Part shown: in pieces, positions 36,060-44,152 of the stretch | Layout: each line of letters opens with the position of its first letter | Position numbering within the stretch: the first letter of the stretch is position 1 | Assembly: GCA_903882935.1 (NCBI GenBank) | Contig: CAIRZB010000042.1 | Location: 1 to 64,000, forward strand | DNA length: 64,000 nucleotides | Source: an uncultured Parafilimonas sp. | GTDB lineage: Bacteria > Bacteroidota > Bacteroidia > Chitinophagales > Chitinophagaceae | Reading direction: 5' to 3' | Made by a program: the position numbers and the translations under genes | The notes under the pieces: generated by a model | Told to the model about the DNA's origin: nothing | The model's input: only the letters and a program-made list of their open reading frames with translations | Database searches by the model: none

Positions 36060-36413
36060 ATGCCTTTTAAATTTGAGGAGTTAAAAGTGTGGCATAAATC
36101 GTTGGAATTAACCGATGAAGTTGACTTACTGGCAAAAACGTTTCCTGTTGAGGAGCGGTATAGCCTGGCCTCTCAAATTAAAAGGGCTGCTGATTCAGTG
36201 GTGTTAAATATTGCTGAAGGCAGCACTGGGCAAACAACCACTGAGTTTAAAAGATTTTTGGATATAGCCTTGCGCTCGGCGGTGGAAGTGGTGGCTTGCC
36301 TTTTTATAGCGCGGTCAAGAAAATATGTTGAAGAAAGCATCTTTAAAAAGCTATACAACGAATACGAAGTGTTATGTAAAATGCTGACGAAGCTTCGCGA
36401 TTCGATGGGGTAA
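36060..36413 (+). CDS. Four helix bundle protein (23S rRNA intervening-sequence family)
   Basis: A 117-residue protein starting at the ATG at 36060; the frame open back to 35901 reads through the repeats and is not credible. The family signature is clear: FEELKVWHKSLELTDEV, ERYSLASQIKRAADSVVLNIAEGS and FKRFLDIALRSAVEVVACLFIARS. Homologues were first described inside rRNA intervening sequences and form pentameric four-helix bundles; many Bacteroidota have them amid repeats. Here it lies between two 145-base direct repeats and CCATGGAC arrays. A nucleic-acid-binding role in the spread or upkeep of these repeats is plausible but unproven. Confidence 0.9.
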   Translation: MPFKFEELKVWHKSLELTDEVDLLAKTFPVEERYSLASQIKRAADSVVLNIAEGSTGQTTTEFKRFLDIALRSAVEVVACLFIARSRKYVEESIFKKLYNEYEVLCKMLTKLRDSMG

Positions 36414-36417
36414 AGAA

Positions 36418-36446
36418 AGTCCATGGTCCATAGTCCATGGTCCATG
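36418..36446. repeat. Short CCATGGAC repeat block after the four-helix-bundle gene
   Basis: GTCCATGGTCCATAGTCCATGG, in the orientation opposite to the array upstream of the gene, runs into the right direct repeat. Confidence 0.75.
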
Positions 36447-36584
36447 GGGAGGAAAGCGGAGATTGACATGTTTTTTAGATAATTAAGTTGAAAAACCTAA
36501 AGGTTTTTAGTTAAAGCAAGTAGTTCTTTTTAATAAATTAAAGCCTCTTAAAAAAGGTCTAAAGCCCATTAACTATGGGCTGTT
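36440..36584 (+). repeat. Direct repeat flanking the four-helix-bundle gene, right copy
   Basis: Begins GTCCATGGGGAGGAAAGCGG and includes AAGCAAGTAGTTCTTTTTAA and CCCATTAACTATGGGCT, about 703 bases downstream of the left copy. Confidence 0.8.
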
Positions 36585-36853
36585 TTTTCCATGGACTATG
36601 GACCATGGGCTATGGACTAAAAGACGTAACGGGCTGCTCTTACTATGGGCTATCGACCATGGACCATGGACTTTTTCATAGGACTAACCATGAATTAATT
36701 GTAAAAACAACAATATATTTTTATAGCTAACGATTATTTTATTTCTTTACCGCAGGGTAAGGGAATTGTTAAAAGAGGGTAGAGTGTAAAAGCCTTATAA
36801 TAAATTTTAGCAGGTTTTTTACGATAGACTTTTCTTGTCACGGGCATTTCTTT
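36585..36853. other. Gap with further CCATGGAC words
   Basis: CCATGGAC-type blocks at about 36590-36620 and 36650-36683 are followed by AT-rich sequence with no ORF. No promoter for the downstream symporter gene is obvious here. Confidence 0.5.
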
Positions 36854-37047
36854 CCATGGACTATCGACCATGGACTATGGACTAAAAGAAACATCGGGCT
36901 GTTCTTGCCATGGACTATCGACCATGGACTATGGACTAAAAGAAACATCGGGCTGTTCTTGCCATGGACTATCGACCATGGACTATGGACCAAAAGAAAC
37001 ATCGGGCTGTTCTTGCCATGGACTATCGACCATGGACTATGGACTTC
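36854..37047 (+). repeat. Tandem array of a 54-base unit
   Basis: Units start at 36854, 36908, 36962 and 37016 (the last is partial). Each begins CCATGGACTATCGACCATGG, continues ACTATGGACTAAAAGAAACA and ends CGGGCTGTTCTTG. The three full units differ by a single T/C. As 54 is a multiple of three, false ORFs run through on both strands. There are no variable spacers. Confidence 0.95.
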
Positions 37048-37108
37048 CCTCACGGTCTAAGAAGAAACAAAAACTGAATCAATAACCATAACCAACGATT
37101 GACTATTT

Positions 37109-38800
37109 ATGAATAAACTATCTTCAACGGACTATTTTGTATTTGCCATTTATTTTGTGATTGTAGCAGGCTACGGCTACTGGATTTACAATAGAAAAAA
37201 AGCTGAAAAAACAACATCTAAAGACTATTTCCTTGCAGAAGGTTCGCTAACGTGGTGGGCTATCGGGGCCTCGCTGATAGCGTCCAATATTTCTGCTGAA
37301 CAGTTTATCGGGATGAGCGGCAGTGGCTTTAAACTAGGCTTGGCCATCTCCACCTACGAATGGATGGCGGCACTTACCTTGGTGATAGTGGCCGTATTTT
37401 TTATACCGGTGTATTTGAAAAATAAAATATACACCATGCCGCAGTTTTTAAGCGAGCGGTATAATGATAGAGTGGCTATGATTATGGCTGTGTTTTGGTT
37501 ATTGCTGTATATAGTGGTAAACCTTATGTCAATTCTCTACCTGGGTGCATTGGCCATAAGCGGTATTTCGGGCATCAACATTTTTGTATGTATCGGCTTG
37601 CTTTCGGTGTTTTCAATTTTCATCACCCTCGGCGGTATGAAGGTGATTGGTTACACCGACGTTATACAAGTATTCTTTTTAATTTTAGGCGGGCTTATAG
37701 CAACCTACATAGGCTTGAATTTGGTTGCCGAAAAATCTGGCCAAACAGGTTTGCTGAATGGCTTTAAGTTAATGACAAGCCAAGCCAGCGACCACTTTCA
37801 AATGATATTTAAGAAAGACAACAGAAACTACGTTAGCCTGCCCGGTTTAACGGTGTTGATAGGCGGCATGTGGATAACCAACCTTAACTATTGGGGTTGT
37901 AACCAATACATAACACAGCGTGCACTGGGTGCAGACCTTAAAACAGCCAGAAGCGGTATTTTATTTGCTGCGTTTTTAAAATTGCTAATGCCTGTTATAG
38001 TTGTATTGCCCGGCATTGCTGCATTTGTGTTATACCAAAAAGGCATGTTCCATACGGAGATGTTAGATTCAAAGGGTGTGGTTGACGTTAACAAGGCCTA
38101 CCCCAACCTATTGAACCTATTGCCTACCGGAATTAAAGGGCTTGCCTTTGCGGCCCTTACAGCGGCCATCGTGGCATCATTGGCAGGCAAAGCCAATAGC
38201 ATCGCCACCATTTTTACATTAGATATTTATAAGAAGGCCATTAAAAAAGATGCAAGCGAGAAAAGACTGGTTTCGTTGGGCAAAATAACCGTGGTGGTAT
38301 CCATGTTGATGGCTGTTTTACTGTCTTTGGTAATTGGCGAAAAGCTGATGGGCGAAGGCAAGCAAGGGTTTAACTACATACAGGAGTACACCGGCTTTGT
38401 GTCGCCAGGTATATTTGCCATGTTTTTGCTCGGCTTCTTTTGGAAACGAACCACTTCAAACGCAGCTTTGTTTGCCACGATAGCAGGTTTTATCATGTCT
38501 ATCATCCTAAAATTCCTGCCTTTCTGGGTAGATTTGAAATTCTTGACCCCTTATGGCTTTTTTGCGCCCAACTACGATAACCAAGGGTTGTATGAAATAC
38601 CTTTTATGGACAGGATGGGCTTTGTGTTTATATTCTGCGTACTCGGTATGTCAATCATCAACTTTGTTGAAAACAAACGTGGCGTTAAGCCCAACAGCTT
38701 AATTGTTGATACGTCTATGTTCCGCGTAAACAAAAGCTTTGCGGTTGGCGCGGTGGTTATTGGCGTGTTGCTTACATTATTGTACGCCTTCTACTGGTAA
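37109..38800 (+). CDS. Sodium:solute symporter (SSS/SGLT family), probably for arabinose or related sugar
   Basis: A 563-residue inner membrane transporter with about 14 hydrophobic helices. N-terminal TDYFVFAIYFVIVAGYGYWI and GASLIASNISAEQFIGMSGSGF contain the SGLT sodium and sugar-site segments; YGFFAPNYDNQ and the C-terminal helix are also typical. Its closest relatives by pattern are bacterial SGLT-like sugar transporters. Lying between araA and the GH51 arabinofuranosidase, it most likely imports arabinose or galactose with Na+. Confidence 0.9.
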   Translation: MNKLSSTDYFVFAIYFVIVAGYGYWIYNRKKAEKTTSKDYFLAEGSLTWWAIGASLIASNISAEQFIGMSGSGFKLGLAISTYEWMAALTLVIVAVFFIPVYLKNKIYTMPQFLSERYNDRVAMIMAVFWLLLYIVVNLMSILYLGALAISGISGINIFVCIGLLSVFSIFITLGGMKVIGYTDVIQVFFLILGGLIATYIGLNLVAEKSGQTGLLNGFKLMTSQASDHFQMIFKKDNRNYVSLPGLTVLIGGMWITNLNYWGCNQYITQRALGADLKTARSGILFAAFLKLLMPVIVVLPGIAAFVLYQKGMFHTEMLDSKGVVDVNKAYPNLLNLLPTGIKGLAFAALTAAIVASLAGKANSIATIFTLDIYKKAIKKDASEKRLVSLGKITVVVSMLMAVLLSLVIGEKLMGEGKQGFNYIQEYTGFVSPGIFAMFLLGFFWKRTTSNAALFATIAGFIMSIILKFLPFWVDLKFLTPYGFFAPNYDNQGLYEIPFMDRMGFVFIFCVLGMSIINFVENKRGVKPNSLIVDTSMFRVNKSFAVGAVVIGVLLTLLYAFYW

Positions 38801-38812
38801 TAAAATTTATGT

Positions 38813-38849
38813 AAAACATATCCCGCCCCAACAAGGCGGGATATGTTTT
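38813..38849 (+). terminator. Intrinsic terminator after the symporter gene
   Basis: A perfect 15-base stem (AAAACATATCCCGCC / GGCGGGATATGTTTT) with a 7-base loop. Confidence 0.85.
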
Positions 38850-38892
38850 AAAACAAACATTAATTGTGTACATGACATTTAAATAAAGCAAT

Positions 38893-40440
38893 ATGAAAAA
38901 AATTTCCTCATTCCTTGCGGCGGCTATGCTAATACTTACGTCAGCCCTACAGGCGCAAACAACCGTGCAATTTTCGGTTAATGCAAACGCACCGGGCAGC
39001 ATCATCAGCAAAAACATCTACGGCCATTTTTCAGAGGACCTGGGCCGTTGTATTTACGATGGTTTTTGGGTTGACCCATCCATAAACACCCCAAAAGCTG
39101 GGCGAATAAGATTGGATGTGGTGGACGCCCTTAAAAAAATTAAAGTACCCCTGTTGCGTTGGCCCGGCGGCTGCTATGCCGACCAATACCATTGGAGCGA
39201 CGGCATAGGCGAGCCAACCAAACGCCCCAAGCGCATTAACGCCAACTGGGGCATGGTGGTTGAAGACAACAGCTTTGGCACCAACGAATTTTTACAACTG
39301 TGCGACCTAGTGGGTTGCGAACCTTACATCGCCGGCAACATGGGCAGCGGCACACCCCAGGAAATGAGCAACTGGATTGAATACCTGAACGCCGACGGCA
39401 ACAGCACCCTTGCTGAATTGCGCAAGCAAAACGGCCACGAAAAGCCTTACAAGGTTTCTTTTTGGGGTGTAGGCAACGAAAGCTGGGGCTGTGGCGGCAA
39501 TATGACCCCCGATTTTTACAGCGACCAATACAAAAGGTACGCCACTTACTGCATAAACTACCCCGGTGCACCGCTTAAAAAAATAGCCAGCGGTGCCAAC
39601 GCCGATGACTATAACTGGACGGAAGTGTGCATGAAAAAAATAAACAAATGGGATATGTGGGGCATATCCATGCACTACTATACCATTGCCAACAATTGGG
39701 ACCATAAAGGGTCGGCCACGCAGTTTGACGAACATGACTATTTTGCCGCACTAAAAAGCTGTCTGCATATTGAAGACCTGGTAACCAAGCACAGTGCCAT
39801 TATGGACAAGTATGACCCCGAAAAGAAAGTAGCGCTTGCCGTGGACGAATGGGGTATTTGGACAGACGCTGAGCCTGGCACCAACCCGGGCTTTTTATAC
39901 CAACAAAACAGCATGCGCGACGCTATTATAGCCGCCAGCACGTTAAATATATTCAACAACCATAGCGATAGGGTAAAACTGGCCAGCCTAGCCCAAACCG
40001 TTAACGTGTTGCAAGCCTTGATTTTAACCAACAAGGAAAAAATGCTGCTCACCCCCACCTACCATGTGTTTGACCTGTACAAAGTTCATCAGGATGCCAC
40101 TTTGCTGCCCGTACAGTTTTTTAGCCCCGACTATGCGTATGGCAAGGACAAAATACCTGCCATCAATGCGTCGGCTTCAAAAGACAAAGACGGTGCTGTA
40201 CATATAAGCCTGGTAAATGCCGATGCGCACAGTGCCATAAAGATAAATGCCGCATTTTTGGGCTTGGGTTACAAAACCGTTACCGGGCAAATATTGACCT
40301 CAGCCGCTTTTACTGACATCAATAGTTTTGAAAACCCCAACAAGGTAAAACCCGCCACATTCAGCGATTTTAAAGCCAGTGCTGATGGATTAACAGTAAA
40401 TTTACCAGCATTGAGCGTAGTGGTGCTGGAGATTAAGTAA
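38893..40440 (+). CDS. Alpha-L-arabinofuranosidase (GH51), exported
   Basis: A 515-residue GH51 enzyme with a signal peptide (residues 1-22, ending LQAQ). It removes arabinofuranosyl side groups from arabinan or arabinoxylan. The acid/base is Glu196 in GVGNESWGCGG and the nucleophile Glu319 in AVDEWGIW; RWPGGCYADQYHW is also typical. The C-terminal beta-sandwich ends SVVVLEIK. A near copy of this last stretch with a stop occurs at 40784-40819, pointing to a lost paralogue downstream. It follows the symporter terminator, so it should have its own promoter. Confidence 0.95.
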   Translation: MKKISSFLAAAMLILTSALQAQTTVQFSVNANAPGSIISKNIYGHFSEDLGRCIYDGFWVDPSINTPKAGRIRLDVVDALKKIKVPLLRWPGGCYADQYHWSDGIGEPTKRPKRINANWGMVVEDNSFGTNEFLQLCDLVGCEPYIAGNMGSGTPQEMSNWIEYLNADGNSTLAELRKQNGHEKPYKVSFWGVGNESWGCGGNMTPDFYSDQYKRYATYCINYPGAPLKKIASGANADDYNWTEVCMKKINKWDMWGISMHYYTIANNWDHKGSATQFDEHDYFAALKSCLHIEDLVTKHSAIMDKYDPEKKVALAVDEWGIWTDAEPGTNPGFLYQQNSMRDAIIAASTLNIFNNHSDRVKLASLAQTVNVLQALILTNKEKMLLTPTYHVFDLYKVHQDATLLPVQFFSPDYAYGKDKIPAINASASKDKDGAVHISLVNADAHSAIKINAAFLGLGYKTVTGQILTSAAFTDINSFENPNKVKPATFSDFKASADGLTVNLPALSVVVLEIK

Positions 40441-40516
40441 ACCCGCGGAAATTTGAAAATTTGAGGATTTGAAAATAAAACAACCAGCACCACAATGAAC
40501 CGCAACTAACGAACTA

Positions 40517-40771
40517 AGCCAGCCCACAAGCCGACCTAAAACGCAAGTTTAGGGCCGGATAAAACGGCGTAACTATCAGCAGCCCGAATACAAGCGTGTT
40601 GCTACCAACCTATCACGCAGGTGGCTACAAAGTAAATAAGTGCGCTGTTACACATGGGGAGGGGCTGGCCTGGCAAAGCGGTGGAGCTTCGCGTTTGCCT
40701 TGAATTTTCTTTGTTACTTTCTTTGTTTCAAGACAAAGAAAGTAAATATAAGGCGAGCGCAACCGCAAGTT
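40517..40771 (+). repeat. 255-base direct repeat, copy 1
   Basis: Begins AGCCAGCCCACAAGCCGACC and includes AAACGCAAGTTTAGGGCC, GAGGGGCTGGCCTGGCAAAG and a perfect 13-base hairpin (TTACTTTCTTTGT / ACAAAGAAAGTAA, 40714-40745). Copy 2 is at 40946. The hairpin part belongs to a repeat widespread in Bacteroidota genomes. Confidence 0.9.
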
Positions 40772-40819
40772 GTAACTGTACTTGCATTGAGTGTAGTGGT
40801 GTTGGAGTTTAATTAGCAT
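40769..40819 (+). pseudogene. Remnant of a second GH51-like gene (3' tail only)
   Basis: Read in frame, the sequence gives TVLALSVVVLEFN and a stop. It matches the end of the intact GH51 gene (TVNLPALSVVVLEIK, stop), with several silent differences in the shared codons. Both are followed by ATTTGAAAATTTGA. Only the last dozen codons remain, so a paralogue or duplicate was deleted, probably between repeats. Confidence 0.6.
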
Positions 40820-40945
40820 ACGGGCAATTTGAAAATTTGAAAATGGACCCGGATTTTCCTGATTTTTTGATTGGGCTGTTATAAGAAGATATAAGTTTCA
40901 ATTTTAAAAATTAGGCCATTTAACAATGAAATGCCGCAACAACAA

Positions 40946-41201
40946 AGCCAGCCCACAAGCTGACCTAAAACGCAAGTTTAGGGCCGGATAAAACGGCGTA
41001 ACTATCGGCAGCCTGAACACAAACATGTTGATACCAACGTATCAAGCAAGCGGCTACAAAGTAAACAAGTGCGCTGTTACATGTGGGGAGGGGCTGGCCC
41101 GGCAAAGCGGCGGAGCTTCGCGTTTGCCTTGAATTTTCTTTGTTACTTTCTTTGTTTCAAGACAAAGAAAGTAAATATAAGGCGAGCGTAACCGAAAGCT
41201 G
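40946..41201 (+). repeat. 255-base direct repeat, copy 2
   Basis: Second copy of the 40517 repeat, 429 bases downstream, with scattered substitutions mostly in its central part and the same 13-base hairpin (41143-41174). Confidence 0.9.
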
Positions 41202-41353
41202 CATAGGACGAGTAGGAGAACGAATTCGAGAAGTCGAAAGGGTTTGGATAAATGTAGTTGATGTAAATGCAGATAGATGCGAAGGAGTTCCGCATACACA
41301 GCTAAAAAGTATATCTTTAAAAACCAACAGGCAAAAGCCATAAAAAAAACAAC

Positions 41354-42508
41354 ATGAAACGATTGGTTTGCTACACCGCTTTTTTATTCGCGCTGACTGT
41401 AAACATAAGCTCCTGTGGGGGCAACAGCAGCAACAATTCATCAACTAACATGGACTCAACAACAGTTAAAAAAGGCACTACAAAAATCAGCTGGGGCCAA
41501 ACCAACGGCAAGGATGTGTTTTTATACACCCTTACCAACGCCAAAGGTAACCAAGTAAAAATTAGCACCTACGGCGGTATTGTTACGCATTGGATTTCGC
41601 CCGACAAAAACGGCAACAAAAACAGCATCGTGCTAGGTTTTGACAGTCTTTCTGGCTATTTGGCCAAACCGCCCTATTTTGGGGCATTGGTAGGCCGTTA
41701 CGGCAACCGCATAGGCGACGCCCAGTTTACCCTGGATGGCAAAACCTACAAGTTAGCTGCCAACAATGGCAAGAACAGCCTGCACGGCGGTTTAAAAGGT
41801 TTTGACAAGCAAGTGTGGGACGCATCAGTCGCTAACGACTCAACACCAGCATTAACCCTTAACTATGTTAGCAAGGATGGGGAAGAAGGCTTTCCCGGCA
41901 CCCTGAAAGTGACCGTTCAATACAGCCTGAGCGACGACGATGAACTAAAAATTGAGTACAGCGCAGTAACGGACAAGGCTACCCCCATAAACCTAACCAA
42001 CCATAGCTATTTTAACCTAACCGGCGACGTAAGCAACACTATTTTAAACCATACGCTTACCATACATGCGGCCAATTACACACCGGTTGATACGAGCTTG
42101 ATAACCACCGGCGAAATTAAAGCCGTGAAAGGCACGCCGTTTGATTTTACCGTGCCGGAGAAAATAGGCGCACGCATTGGCCAGGTTACTGGCGGATACG
42201 ACCATAATTTTGTGCTGGACCGGAAAGACAGCAGCCTGCAACAAGCAGCCGTTTTAACCGACAGCATCAGCGGCCGCACGCTGGAGGTGTTTACCACCGA
42301 ACCGGGCTTACAGTTTTATACCGGCAACTTTTTAGACGGTAAGTTTACCAACCACGACGGCAAGGTAATTAACCAGCACGCCGCCCTGTGTATGGAAACA
42401 CAGCATTTTCCTGATTCGCCAAACAAGCCAAAATTCCCGTCGTGCATTTTAAAGCCGGGGGCAACGTACCATACGGTTACGGTGTATAAATTGAGTGTAG
42501 GCAAATAA
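41354..42508 (+). CDS. galM: Aldose 1-epimerase lipoprotein (galactose mutarotase type)
   Basis: A 384-residue mutarotase with lipobox SSC (Cys21), so it is exported and lipid-anchored. It interconverts alpha and beta anomers of aldoses. STYGGIVTHWISPD, GRYGNRIGDAQF and LHGGLKGFDKQVWD form the N-terminal part, LTNHSYFNLTGD holds the catalytic His, and AALCMETQHFPDSPN the catalytic Glu. Mutarotation of arabinose or galactose released by the neighbouring glycosidases is the likely job. Confidence 0.93.
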   Translation: MKRLVCYTAFLFALTVNISSCGGNSSNNSSTNMDSTTVKKGTTKISWGQTNGKDVFLYTLTNAKGNQVKISTYGGIVTHWISPDKNGNKNSIVLGFDSLSGYLAKPPYFGALVGRYGNRIGDAQFTLDGKTYKLAANNGKNSLHGGLKGFDKQVWDASVANDSTPALTLNYVSKDGEEGFPGTLKVTVQYSLSDDDELKIEYSAVTDKATPINLTNHSYFNLTGDVSNTILNHTLTIHAANYTPVDTSLITTGEIKAVKGTPFDFTVPEKIGARIGQVTGGYDHNFVLDRKDSSLQQAAVLTDSISGRTLEVFTTEPGLQFYTGNFLDGKFTNHDGKVINQHAALCMETQHFPDSPNKPKFPSCILKPGATYHTVTVYKLSVGK

Positions 42509-42530
42509 GCGATTCATTGATGGAGATATT

Positions 42531-42578
42531 TTCCGGGGGCTTACGCAGAAGAATGCGGTAGGCCTCCGGATTTTTTTT
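42531..42578 (+). terminator. Intrinsic terminator after galM
   Basis: TCCGGGGGCTTACGCA pairs with TGCGGTAGGCCTCCGGA with small bulges around a GAAGAA loop, followed by T8. Confidence 0.8.
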
Positions 42579-42592
42579 GTGTATATTAGTGG

Positions 42593-43114
42593 TTGAAAAA
42601 GCAAATAGGCTTAAGCGCTAAAAAGGGCAGCAACTTTAAACCGACAATCGATAAACGATATAATATTAAAAAAGTTACCGAACCATACAGGTTGGAAACA
42701 AGCGTTAAGTTTAGGCAATTAGCCCTGTTAACACTTACATCGTTGAATCTTGTATTCTGCTCATTTTTTCTTGTTTTCGAATTTTCTGGAAATACCCTTT
42801 TTGTCTTTTTTATGTTTTTAATCATGCTGACCGCATTCAACTACTTTGCGGGCAAACTGTTAGATACAAAACTTGAAAACAATACAATCACGATTGAAAA
42901 CATGTGGAAAAAGTTTACTATTCCATTAGATGAACTGTTAGACATAGGTTCGGAAAATACTATTATCCCTTATCCGCTCAACCCGTATATAAAATTCAGC
43001 TTTAAAGGAAGAAAACCAATTGTTATAATGATAGAAAGGCCAACAAGAATTTACTTTTCACAAGGCGGCATAAATAAATATATTGCTGATATTAAAACAC
43101 AGTTTTCCTTATAA
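42593..43114 (+). CDS. Small membrane protein of unknown function
   Basis: A 173-residue protein. TTG at 42593 is the first possible start, as an in-frame TAG lies two codons upstream and no ATG occurs before the helices. It has a basic N-terminal 40 residues, two adjacent transmembrane helices (about 44-62 and 68-86) and a C-terminal soluble beta-rich half (TITIENMWKKFTIPLDELLDIG, KPIVIMIERPTRIYF) like a bacterial PH or YcxB-type domain. AT-richer than the sugar genes. It begins 15 bases after the galM terminator T tract, so the promoter is unclear. Confidence 0.55.
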   Translation: MKKQIGLSAKKGSNFKPTIDKRYNIKKVTEPYRLETSVKFRQLALLTLTSLNLVFCSFFLVFEFSGNTLFVFFMFLIMLTAFNYFAGKLLDTKLENNTITIENMWKKFTIPLDELLDIGSENTIIPYPLNPYIKFSFKGRKPIVIMIERPTRIYFSQGGINKYIADIKTQFSL

Positions 43115-44152
43115 GCAAGAAGGCCTGCTAAGATTACCTATTTAAAAGATAAGACCACCCACACCGATGCATACCATAAAAACCGGCAACAAGGCCCTAA
43201 AACAAATGCCCATCCACGGGCTCGTTTTCCTTACACTCATTTCAGTATTAGCAGTTATTTTTCAGGCCCTATATACGGGGTTGTCACCATTTTTGCAGCC
43301 CGGCAAAAGAATTAAACGATGCATAAATTATATGGGGTTATCTTTTTTGTGTTCATTCAAGGTGCCAAATAATTGAAATATACTATAAGGTGAGGTTTTA
43401 AATAGTTATCTGTCTCCTCTTTTTGGTGGGCAGCCTACCAACCCAATAGAACAACCCCAGAGCCATTGAAACGTGGCCTATACCCCATCACCCAAACCAT
43501 CTTCCCCTCGCCTCAACTGTTAAATATGCGAAGCCTATTTAACACGCTAAGTATTTTGTTAGCTATACTAAAAATTGCTGGGTGACCCCCATGTTAAAAC
43601 CCACTAAGCAAACGAAACGGTATTTTTAATCCTGCTTAGTAAACTCACCAAAAATTGCCAAAAAACAAACCGCTAGCCTAGCCGCCACGGAAGAATAATA
43701 CAATAAAAGTTATAGCACTACCTTTCACCAAAAAACATATTAATATTTATGGTTATTCTTATATGTTTAATTTATAAATAGATTATATACAACTTTGCCA
43801 AAACCTACCCGGCTTTTACCCAAAAAACTGCCATTGGTAAGCCGGCACCAGTAACTACCCTAATATACAAAAAATGAACCTTTAAACCCCTTTAGTACTA
43901 CGCTATCCTATAAAATTATCGTTCTGCTAACACCAATAAGCCCCAAAACATTATTTAAATTAATAATACATCTGATGCAGCAATCCCCCAAATTAAAATG
44001 TCATTAAAAAATAACACAAAATTAAAAAAACATTAACTGAACAAAAATTAGCTGGTTCTGTTATCAACCATTAACTAACTGGGCGCACGCAGGCTTTGGC
44101 CCTTTGAATTTTGTGTGTCATTCTTTTTTTAAATATTAAACTTAACTGTTAC
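43115..44152 (+). other. Long AT-rich region upstream of susC
   Basis: About 1 kb. A 69-codon ORF (43167-43376, ATG, one hydrophobic stretch at residues 18-38) is possible but unsupported by homology. The remainder to 44152 has no ORF. CCCTTTGAATTT at about 44100 could contribute a -7 box for susC. No anti-sigma/sigma pair, which often controls SusCD, is present. Confidence 0.4.

Noticed and set aside
36060-36413. Diversity-generating retroelement accessory protein (Avd)
   Set aside because: The four-helix fold is shared with Avd, but there is no reverse transcriptase, template repeat or variable target gene nearby.
36854-37047. CRISPR array
   Set aside because: The 54-base units are contiguous and identical, without variable spacers, and no cas genes are present.
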